From an uncultured Bacteroides sp. (GTDB lineage Bacteria > Bacteroidota > Bacteroidia > Bacteroidales > Bacteroidaceae), in the NCBI GenBank assembly GCA_905197435.1, contig CAJJYX010000075.1:1-13692 (forward strand): DNA of 13,692 nt, in the 5' to 3' direction. How positions within the stretch are numbered: the stretch's first letter is position 1; every line of letters starts with the position of its first letter. The notes below the pieces were generated by a model. The model saw only the letters and a program-made list of their open reading frames with translations, was not told the DNA's origin and made no database searches. A program made the translations under genes and the position numbers. Below, piece after piece: positions 7,689 through 13,153 of the stretch.

Positions 7689-7696
7689 CAAAGGTA
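7689..7696 (-). promoter_or_regulatory. -7 box upstream of rnhA
   Basis: On the minus strand TACCTTTG (7696 to 7689) matches TAnnTTTG exactly. The G is 9 bases before the chosen ATG, so the transcript would have a leader of only a few bases. A TTG lies 16 bases upstream of the box, closer than the usual 19-21, so the -33 element is weak. Confidence 0.5.
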
Positions 7697-7732
7697 AAAA
7701 AGAAAATCGGAACAACTTCCCTCTTTCATTTG

Positions 7733-7740
7733 TTTCTTTG
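7733..7740 (+). promoter_or_regulatory. Weak -7-like box upstream of the nitroreductase gene
   Basis: TTTCTTTG differs from TAnnTTTG at one position and lies 74 bases before the ATG at 7815. No -33 box is evident at the right spacing. It is offered only because no better candidate is visible in the 135-base divergent region. Confidence 0.3.
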
Positions 7741-7814
7741 TATGGTGGATAAGTAAGGGAAACTTTTAAAAAGAGAATCAAACCAATTTCTCATCTAAAA
7801 AGAAAGGACAAAAA

Positions 7815-8417
7815 ATGAAGAGAACATTTGCAGAAGCCATGGCGCATCGCCGTAGTTATTACTCCATAGGCGGTGATTCGCCGGTATTGGATGAAGAAGT
7901 AGTGCACGTTATTCGTGAAGCCGTAAAGAATGTGCCGTCAGCTTTCAATTCTCAGTCTACAAGGATTGTATTGTTGCTGGGCGATGAGCATAAGAAATTG
8001 TGGAACATCGTAAAGGAAACCTTGAAGACGCGCATCTCTGCCGAAGCTTTTGCCAAGACGGAAGCCAAGATTGACGGCTGTTTTGCTGGTGGACACGGTA
8101 CCGTGCTGTATTTTGAAGATACTTCTGTCGTCAAAAAGTTGCAGGAAGCATTTCCTCCCTATAAGGATAATTTCCCCACTTGGTCACAGCATACTTCCGC
8201 CATGCATCAGTTTGCCATCTGGACTATGCTGGAAGATATGGGCTTGGGAGCCTCCCTGCAACATTATAACCCTTTGATTGATGATGAAGTGTGCCGCACT
8301 TGGAACCTGCCCGAAGACTGGCTGCTGATTGCCCAGATGCCCTTTGGCATGCCTACCGGTGAACCGGGAGAAAAGGAAATCGAAGATTTAAGCAAGCGTA
8401 TCAAAATTTTTCTCTGA
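7815..8417 (+). CDS. Nitroreductase family FMN oxidoreductase (Frm2/Hbn1-like)
   Basis: This 200-residue protein fits the small single-domain nitroreductases of the Frm2/Hbn1 type. It has the N-terminal phosphate-contact motif RRS (12-14), the FMN-contact block SAFNSQS (42-48), and a C-terminal segment with LGASLQHYNP that usually contacts the flavin. Family members are cytoplasmic FMN dimers that use NAD(P)H to reduce nitro compounds or quinones. The physiological substrate is unknown. There is no signal peptide. The gene appears to stand alone: divergent from rnhA, with a separate -7 box before aroK. A short dyad, CTGAA/TTCAG at 8420-8433, follows the stop but has no T-run, so termination is unclear. 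Confidence 0.85.
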   Translation: MKRTFAEAMAHRRSYYSIGGDSPVLDEEVVHVIREAVKNVPSAFNSQSTRIVLLLGDEHKKLWNIVKETLKTRISAEAFAKTEAKIDGCFAGGHGTVLYFEDTSVVKKLQEAFPPYKDNFPTWSQHTSAMHQFAIWTMLEDMGLGASLQHYNPLIDDEVCRTWNLPEDWLLIAQMPFGMPTGEPGEKEIEDLSKRIKIFL

Positions 8418-8445
8418 CACTGAAAGGTTTCAGCTTGGAATTGCT

Positions 8446-8453
8446 TACCTTTG
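8446..8453 (+). promoter_or_regulatory. -7 box upstream of aroK
   Basis: TACCTTTG matches TAnnTTTG exactly. Transcription would start near 8460, so the long hairpin at 8462-8556 would be the first thing transcribed. No good -33 TTTG is present at 19-21 bases. Confidence 0.5.
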
Positions 8454-8461
8454 CAGGAAAT

Positions 8462-8562
8462 GAGTTACAAGTTACGGGCGACAAGCTATGAGCCTTCTGC
8501 GGTATGATAGCGCAGTCTCTTGTCCTTTGTGACTTGTCGCTCGTAACTTGTAACTCGTAGCA
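8462..8562. repeat. Heptamer-repeat inverted repeat forming a 24-bp hairpin in the aroK leader
   Basis: Bases 8462-8485 are the reverse complement of 8533-8556 over all 24 positions, apart from one position that becomes a G-U wobble in RNA. The right side is built of seven consecutive 7-base units from 8514 to 8562 with pattern NGTNNCT (for example CGTAACT at 8542 and TGTAACT at 8549). The left side carries the complementary pattern AGNNACN. A small inner stem, CTGCG (8497-8501) with CGCAG (8511-8515), lies in the loop. The structure ends 9 bases before the aroK start codon. It could be a REP-like mobile intergenic repeat, an RNA regulatory structure, or both. Confidence 0.75.
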
Positions 8563-8565
8563 AAT

Positions 8566-9093
8566 ATGATACGTATTTTCTTGACCGGCTATATGGGAGC
8601 CGGTAAAACTACTTTAGGAAAGGCTTTTGCCCGCGAAATGAATGTGCCGTTCATCGATTTGGACTGGTACATCGAAGAACGTTTTCACAAATCAATCAGT
8701 GAATTGTTCGCCGAGCGGGGAGAAGCCTCTTTTCGTGAACTGGAACGGAATATGCTGCATGAGGTAGGTGAGTTTGAGAATGTCATCGTCTCTACCGGTG
8801 GTGGTACCCCTTGCTTTTATGACAATATGGAGTACATGAACAGCTGTGGGCAGACGGTGTTTCTGGATGTACATCCGGATATTCTGTTCCGTCGGCTCCG
8901 GGTGGCGAAGCAGCAGCGACCCATCCTGCAAGGCAAGACTGACGAGGATTTGCGTACCTTCATAGTGGAGGCGTTGGATAAGCGTGCGCCTTTTTACTCG
9001 CAGGCCCGCTATCGTTTTGATGCCGGATATTTGGAAAACCGCAATCAGATTTGTGAATCCGTGCAACGGTTACGTCAGCTTTTGGGACTTTAA
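8566..9093 (+). CDS. aroK: Shikimate kinase
   Basis: AroK phosphorylates shikimate at the 3-hydroxyl with ATP, the fifth step of the chorismate pathway, in the cytoplasm. The 175-residue length is normal. Walker A is GYMGAGKTT (8-16). The shikimate-binding residues are visible: Asp31/Asp33 in FIDLDWYIE, Arg57 in FRELE and the GGG at 78-80. Arg118 in QQRPIL belongs to the lid, and Arg140 in DKRAPFY matches the conserved C-terminal arginine region. The ATG at 8566 is the natural start because Walker A follows immediately. The leader carries a long heptamer-repeat hairpin. No clear terminator follows; speA begins 144 bases later with its own -7 box. Confidence 0.95.
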   Translation: MIRIFLTGYMGAGKTTLGKAFAREMNVPFIDLDWYIEERFHKSISELFAERGEASFRELERNMLHEVGEFENVIVSTGGGTPCFYDNMEYMNSCGQTVFLDVHPDILFRRLRVAKQQRPILQGKTDEDLRTFIVEALDKRAPFYSQARYRFDAGYLENRNQICESVQRLRQLLGL

Positions 9094-9149
9094 TTCCTTG
9101 TAAATGTGTATTTCTCAATCTGACAGACCGGAAATATTAGATTTATGTG

Positions 9150-9157
9150 TATTTTTG
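9150..9157 (+). promoter_or_regulatory. -7 box upstream of speA-argB
   Basis: TATTTTTG matches TAnnTTTG and lies 80 bases before the speA start. No -33 TTTG is found at the standard distance. The 10-base sequence ATGTGTATTT occurs at 9104-9113 and again at 9145-9154, overlapping this box. Confidence 0.5.
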
Positions 9158-9175
9158 TTCCCCCTTTATAAAACA

Positions 9176-9222
9176 CCCTGCTGTGTGGAGAACAGGGAAA
9201 TGGTAAATTGTAAAATCGTAAA
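9176..9222 (+). repeat. Small hairpin and GTAAA repeats in the speA leader
   Basis: CCCTG (9176-9180) can pair with CAGGG (9193-9197). Three GTAAA units follow at 9203, 9210 and 9218, spaced 7 and 8 bases, ending 15 bases before the start codon. The TTGTAAA unit resembles the heptamers in the aroK leader. The function is unknown and the hairpin is weak. Confidence 0.35.
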
Positions 9223-9237
9223 TGAATAGTTGAGCCG

Positions 9238-11130
9238 ATGAGAAAATGGCGTATTGAAGATTCAGAAGAGCTGTACAACGTAACGGGTTGGGGCACTTCG
9301 TACTTTGGTATCAATGACAAAGGTCATGTTGTGGTGACACCCCGTAAGGATGGAGTTGCCGTCGATTTAAAAGAACTGGTGGACGAGTTGCAGTTGCGCG
9401 ATGTAGCGGCTCCGGTACTGGTGCGTTTTCCCGATATTTTGGATAACCGTATCGAAAAGGTGTCCTGCTGCTTCAGGCAGGCAGCCGACGAGTACGGGTA
9501 TAAAGGAGAGAACTTTATCATTTATCCCATAAAAGTGAATCAGATGCGTCCCGTAGTGGAAGAGATGATTACTCACGGGAAAAAGTTCAATCTGGGATTG
9601 GAAGCAGGTTCAAAGCCGGAGTTGCATGCTGTGATTGGGGTCAATACAGACTCGAGTTCACTTGTTGTCTGCAACGGATATAAGGACGAGAGCTTCATCG
9701 AATTGGCGCTGTTGGCACAGAAAATGGGGAAACGCATTTTCCTTGTCGTGGAGAAACTGAATGAGCTGAACCTTATTGCCAAGATGGCGAAGCAGTTGAA
9801 GGTAAGGCCCAATATTGGCATTCGTATCAAACTGGCTTCCAGCGGAAGTGGCAAATGGGAAGAGAGCGGGGGAGATGCCAGCAAGTTCGGACTGACATCC
9901 AGTGAGCTGCTCGAAGCACTGGACTTCTTGGAGAAAAAAGAAATGAAGGACTGTCTGAAGCTGATACATTTCCATATCGGCAGTCAGATAACCAAAATAC
10001 GCCGCATCAAGAATGCCTTGCGTGAAGCATCACAATTCTTTGTGCAGTTGAACAAGATGGGCTTCAATATCGAATTCGTGGATACCGGTGGCGGCATGGG
10101 CGTTGATTACGACGGTACGCGCTCTTCAAGTAGCGAAAGTTCTGTCAACTATTCCATTCAGGAGTATGTCAACGATGTCGTGTCGACCTTCGTCGATGTT
10201 GCCGACAAGCATGGTTTTCCCCATCCCAATATTATTACCGAAACCGGGCGAAGCTTGACTGCCCATCATTCCGTACTTATCTTCGAGGTGCTGGAAACAG
10301 CCTCCTTGCCCGAAATGGACGATGACTGGGAACCGGGAGAAGATGCCCACGAACTGGTGAAAGAACTGTATGACATCTGGGACAATCTGAGCCAGCGCAG
10401 TATGCTGGAACCCTGGCATGATGCACAGCAGATACGCGAAGAGGCGCTCGACCTTTTCAGCCATGGCATCGTCGACTTGAATACACGCGCACAGATAGAG
10501 AAACTCTATTGGAGCATCTGCCGCGAAATCAATTCTATTGCCGCGGGCATGAAGCACTGTCCCGAGGAATTCCGCAAGTTGAGCAAGTTGCTTGCCGACA
10601 AGTATTTCTGTAACTTCTCGCTGTTCCAGTCATTGCCCGATTCTTGGGCCATTGACCAGATGTTTCCCATCATGCCCATCCAGCGGCTGGATGAAAGACC
10701 CGACCGCGAGGCTACCTTGCAGGACATGACGTGTGACTCGGACGGTAAGATTGCCAATTTTGTCAGTTCGCGTGCCGATACGACCACCCTGCCGCTGCAC
10801 TCGTTGCGCGACAAGGAGCATTACTATCTGGCGGTCTTCCTTGTAGGGGCCTATCAGGAGATTCTGGGAGATATGCACAATCTGTTCGGCGATACGAATG
10901 CCGTGCATGTGTCCGTCAATTCCAAAGGCTATACCATCGAGCAGTTGATTGACGGTGAAACAGTGGCCGAAGTGCTGGACTATGTGCAATATAATCCCAA
11001 AAAACTGGTGCGTACGTTGGAAACCTGGGTGACGCAATCCGTCAAGGAAGGGCGTATCTCTGTGGAGGAAGGGAAGGAATTCTTGTCTAATTACCGTTCC
11101 GGGCTGTACGGATATACTTATTTGGAATAA
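9238..11130 (+). CDS. speA: Biosynthetic arginine decarboxylase
   Basis: SpeA converts arginine to agmatine and CO2 with pyridoxal phosphate, the first step of the agmatine route to polyamines. The 630-residue length matches the fold-III, alanine-racemase-like SpeA family. Visible signatures are the PLP lysine Lys99 in YPIKVNQ, LEAGSKPEL (121-129), FHIGSQ (245-250), the phosphate-binding GGG (284-286) in VDTGGGMGVDYDG, and the C-terminal TCDSDG (498-503) with the active-site Cys499/Asp500 of this family. The helical insertion and tail typical of SpeA are present. The start ATG at 9238 gives the usual MRKWRIEDSEELY beginning. argB starts one base after the stop codon, so the two are probably co-transcribed and translationally coupled. 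Confidence 0.96.
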   Translation: MRKWRIEDSEELYNVTGWGTSYFGINDKGHVVVTPRKDGVAVDLKELVDELQLRDVAAPVLVRFPDILDNRIEKVSCCFRQAADEYGYKGENFIIYPIKVNQMRPVVEEMITHGKKFNLGLEAGSKPELHAVIGVNTDSSSLVVCNGYKDESFIELALLAQKMGKRIFLVVEKLNELNLIAKMAKQLKVRPNIGIRIKLASSGSGKWEESGGDASKFGLTSSELLEALDFLEKKEMKDCLKLIHFHIGSQITKIRRIKNALREASQFFVQLNKMGFNIEFVDTGGGMGVDYDGTRSSSSESSVNYSIQEYVNDVVSTFVDVADKHGFPHPNIITETGRSLTAHHSVLIFEVLETASLPEMDDDWEPGEDAHELVKELYDIWDNLSQRSMLEPWHDAQQIREEALDLFSHGIVDLNTRAQIEKLYWSICREINSIAAGMKHCPEEFRKLSKLLADKYFCNFSLFQSLPDSWAIDQMFPIMPIQRLDERPDREATLQDMTCDSDGKIANFVSSRADTTTLPLHSLRDKEHYYLAVFLVGAYQEILGDMHNLFGDTNAVHVSVNSKGYTIEQLIDGETVAEVLDYVQYNPKKLVRTLETWVTQSVKEGRISVEEGKEFLSNYRSGLYGYTYLE

Positions 11131-11131
11131 A

Positions 11132-11902
11132 ATGGAGAAACTGACAGTAATCAAGGTGGGTGGCAAGATTGTAGAAGAGGAAGCCACCCTTTATAAGTTG
11201 TTGGATGATTTTGCAGCCATCGAAGGCTACAAGGTCTTGGTACACGGGGGCGGACGTTCGGCTACAAAGCTTGCCGCCCGGCTGGGTATTGAAAGCAAAA
11301 TGGTAAATGGCCGCCGTATCACCGATGCCGAAACGCTGAAGGTGGTGACAATGGTGTATGGCGGGTTGGTGAATAAGAATATCGTTGCCGGACTGCAGGC
11401 GCGTAAAGTCAATGCACTGGGTCTTACGGGGGCTGATATGGACGTAATCCGTTCCGTGAAACGTCCCGTGGGAGAGGTGGATTATGGGTTTGTGGGTGAT
11501 GTGAAGCAAGTGAATGCCGCTTTTCTGGCAGACCTCATTCATAAGGGTGTGGTTCCTGTGATGGCTCCGCTGACGCATGATGGAGCCGGACACATGCTGA
11601 ATACAAATGCAGACACCATCGCCGGAGAAACAGCTAAAGCTTTGGCAGGTTTGTTCGATGTAACCTTGATGTTCTGCTTTGAAAAGAAAGGCGTGCTGCG
11701 TGACGAGAACGACGATGACAGTGTGATTCCGCAAATAACTCCGGAAGAGTTCAAGCAATATGTGGCCGATGGGGTAATTCAAGGTGGCATGATTCCGAAA
11801 TTGGAGAACTCTTTCGAGGCATTGAATGCCGGTGTGTCCGAAGTCGTAATCACTTTGGCATCAGCCATAAACGGGAACGGTGGAACCCGTATCAGAAAAT
11901 AA
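11132..11902 (+). CDS. argB: N-acylglutamate kinase (acetyl- or succinylglutamate kinase)
   Basis: ArgB phosphorylates the gamma-carboxyl of an N-acylated glutamate, the second step of arginine synthesis. The 256-residue amino-acid-kinase fold shows VIKVGGKIV at the N-terminus, HGGGRSAT (38-45), NTNADTIAGE around 157-166 and a C-terminal IQGGMIPKLE. It lacks the long N-terminal helix found in arginine-inhibited hexameric forms, so feedback inhibition by arginine is less likely. In Bacteroides the arginine pathway uses succinylated intermediates, known from the N-succinylornithine carbamoyltransferase of B. fragilis. The substrate here may therefore be N-succinylglutamate. It directly follows speA, a gene that consumes arginine. 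No hairpin terminator is visible after it, so readthrough into the sigma gene is possible. Confidence 0.93.
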   Translation: MEKLTVIKVGGKIVEEEATLYKLLDDFAAIEGYKVLVHGGGRSATKLAARLGIESKMVNGRRITDAETLKVVTMVYGGLVNKNIVAGLQARKVNALGLTGADMDVIRSVKRPVGEVDYGFVGDVKQVNAAFLADLIHKGVVPVMAPLTHDGAGHMLNTNADTIAGETAKALAGLFDVTLMFCFEKKGVLRDENDDDSVIPQITPEEFKQYVADGVIQGGMIPKLENSFEALNAGVSEVVITLASAINGNGGTRIRK

Positions 11903-11925
11903 TTCAAAAAAAAGTGGCCGCAGGC

Positions 11926-11951
11926 TGTAACTTTCTGAATACTTAACCGTC
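11926..11951 (+). promoter_or_regulatory. ECF-type promoter of the sigma/anti-sigma operon
   Basis: TGTAAC (11926-11931) and CGTC (11948-11951) are separated by exactly 16 bases. This is the -35 'AAC' and -10 'CGT' arrangement used by many ECF sigma factors. It lies directly before an ECF sigma gene, so autoregulation is the simple reading. The start codon is 12 bases past the -10 motif, which predicts a leader of only about 6 bases. Confidence 0.65.
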
Positions 11952-11963
11952 AATTTATTAGAG

Positions 11964-12473
11964 ATGCAAGAACTCAGCTTTCGTAATGACATTCTCCCGC
12001 TGAAAGACAAACTCTTTCGGTTAGCCCTGAGAATTACGTTCGATAGGGCAGAAGCAGAGGACGTTGTGCAAGAAACGCTGATAAGGGTTTGGAACAAACG
12101 TGACGAGTGGGCGCAGTTCGGTTCTATCGAAGCCTTCTGCTTGACGGTAGCAAGGAATCTGGCGATAGACCGTAGCGAAAGAAAAGATTCCCGTACCGTA
12201 GAGCTGACCCCCGACATGGAGCAAGCTTCCGATGCATCAAGCCCTTACGAAAGGTTGGTGAACAAAGAACGGATGGCGTTGATACACCGGCTGATGAACA
12301 AACTTCCCGAAAAACAGCGGCTGATTATGCTGCTTAGGGATGTAGAGGGTAAGAGTTATAAAGAAATAGCGGTTGTCCTGAACTTGACAGAGGAGCAGGT
12401 AAAAGTGAATCTCTTCAGGGCACGTCAAAAAGTAAAACAAACGTTTATCGATATAGAAGGTTATGGACTCTAA
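11964..12473 (+). CDS. ECF-family RNA polymerase sigma factor
   Basis: This 169-residue protein has the two-domain ECF layout. Region 2 is at about 13-72, with RAEAEDVVQETLIRVW for core binding and -10 recognition and FCLTVARNLAIDRSER in region 2.4. After a linker at about 73-108, region 4 spans about 112-160, with LPEKQRLIMLLRDVEGKSYKEIA and a helix-turn-helix for -35 recognition. It redirects RNA polymerase to a small stress or envelope regulon. It overlaps the next gene by 11 bases and has a matching ECF promoter just upstream, the usual arrangement for an autoregulated sigma held by a co-expressed anti-sigma. No SusC/SusD genes are adjacent, so it does not look like a FecI-type polysaccharide-locus sigma. 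The inducing signal is unknown. Confidence 0.93.
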   Translation: MQELSFRNDILPLKDKLFRLALRITFDRAEAEDVVQETLIRVWNKRDEWAQFGSIEAFCLTVARNLAIDRSERKDSRTVELTPDMEQASDASSPYERLVNKERMALIHRLMNKLPEKQRLIMLLRDVEGKSYKEIAVVLNLTEEQVKVNLFRARQKVKQTFIDIEGYGL

Positions 12474-12945
12474 ATATATAGAACAGCTTTTGGAACGCTA
12501 CTGGCAGTGCGAAACTTCTTTGGAAGAAGAAGCCTGCTTGCGCGCTTTCTTTAGCGGGAATGATGTTCCCAAGCACTTGCTTCGTTACAAGGATTTGTTC
12601 GTATATCAACAGCTTCAGCAGGAAGTACACTTGGATGAGGATTTTGATGCCCGGGTGCTTGCCGAAGTGGAAGTTCCGGTAGTCAAGGCAAAGCGCCTGA
12701 CATTGACCGCACGCTTCATGCCGCTGTTCAAAGCCGCCGCAGTAGTGGCAGTAGTCCTTTCACTGGGAAATGTAGTGCAACACTCATTCTTCTCGGACAT
12801 AGAGGAAGTGGCTGCAGCCGATACTATCGGTAAACAGATTTCCGCACCGTCGGTAGCTCTTTCGGGAGATGCGTCCGTGTCTCATGAAAAGCAGGTGATG
12901 GACAGCCTGCGTCGGGTAGACAAAGAAGTGGAAATCAAGGAATAG
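12463..12945 (+). CDS. Probable membrane anti-sigma factor, single-pass
   Basis: The 160-residue product begins inside the last codons of the sigma gene. A cytoplasmic N-terminal part (1-85) contains IEQLLERYWQCETSLEEEACLR, a helical motif common at the start of Bacteroidetes anti-sigma proteins. One membrane segment lies at about 86-106 (LFKAAAVVAVVLSLGNVV). A short periplasmic tail ends in a charged helix (about 141-160). There is no zinc-binding HxxxCxxC motif; Cys16 and Cys25 are present without the histidine. There is no FecR domain. Position, overlap and topology support sequestration of the neighbouring sigma factor at the inner membrane, but no named Pfam family is recognised with certainty. 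Confidence 0.75.
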   Translation: MDSKYIEQLLERYWQCETSLEEEACLRAFFSGNDVPKHLLRYKDLFVYQQLQQEVHLDEDFDARVLAEVEVPVVKAKRLTLTARFMPLFKAAAVVAVVLSLGNVVQHSFFSDIEEVAAADTIGKQISAPSVALSGDASVSHEKQVMDSLRRVDKEVEIKE

Positions 12946-12947
12946 AT

Positions 12948-12986
12948 ATTTTCATTTGCTTTTAAAATAACATTTTCATTTGCTTT
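12948..12986 (+). repeat. 15-bp direct repeat, 24-bp period
   Basis: ATTTTCATTTGCTTT occurs at 12948-12962 and again at 12972-12986 without a mismatch. The core TGCTTT recurs at 13004-13009, so three copies are spaced 24 and 23 bases. Each full copy contains TTCATTTG, one change from the -7 consensus. The pair starts 3 bases after the anti-sigma stop codon. Confidence 0.8.
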
Positions 12987-12987
12987 A

Positions 12988-13113
12988 AACATAATAGTTA
13001 GTGTGCTTTATTAAAACAACTTGAGGCTGTGAAGTTTCAATTCTCTCAAAATCTTATAAAAACTAACTAAGATAGATGGGACGCCGCGTGATGCAGCGTC
13101 CCATTATGTTTTT
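12988..13113 (+). ncRNA. Possible structured small RNA or 3'-UTR RNA ending at the terminator
   Basis: TAGTTAGT (12995-13002) and ACTAACTA (13062-13069) are perfect complements. Nested between them are TTGAG (13021-13025)/CTCAA (13045-13049) and a small TGA/TCA hairpin. An intrinsic terminator follows directly. The segment is non-coding and lies downstream of -7-like repeats, so it could be an independent sRNA of about 120 bases or the 3' end of the sigma operon mRNA. The pairing is my own reading without a folding calculation. Confidence 0.25.
13076..13113 (+). terminator. Intrinsic terminator after the sigma/anti-sigma operon
   Basis: ATGGGACGC (13076-13084) pairs perfectly with GCGTCCCAT (13096-13104). 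Five T (13109-13113) follow after TATG. It lies between two convergent genes. On the minus strand T-rich sequence also follows the stem, so it may work in both directions. Confidence 0.8.
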
Positions 13114-13153
13114 GCCCTTCCGGTTGCTGTGCCCTATGTAGTGAATGGTCTAA

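Noticed and set aside
7680..7781. N-terminal extension of RNase H by 34 residues
   Set aside because: The viroplasmin-like domain begins right after Met at 7679, the extension has no recognisable homology, and it contains the likely -7 box.
8420..8433. CTGAAAGGTTTCAG as terminator of the nitroreductase gene
   Set aside because: The stem is five to six pairs with no T-run after it; a -7 box for aroK follows closely.
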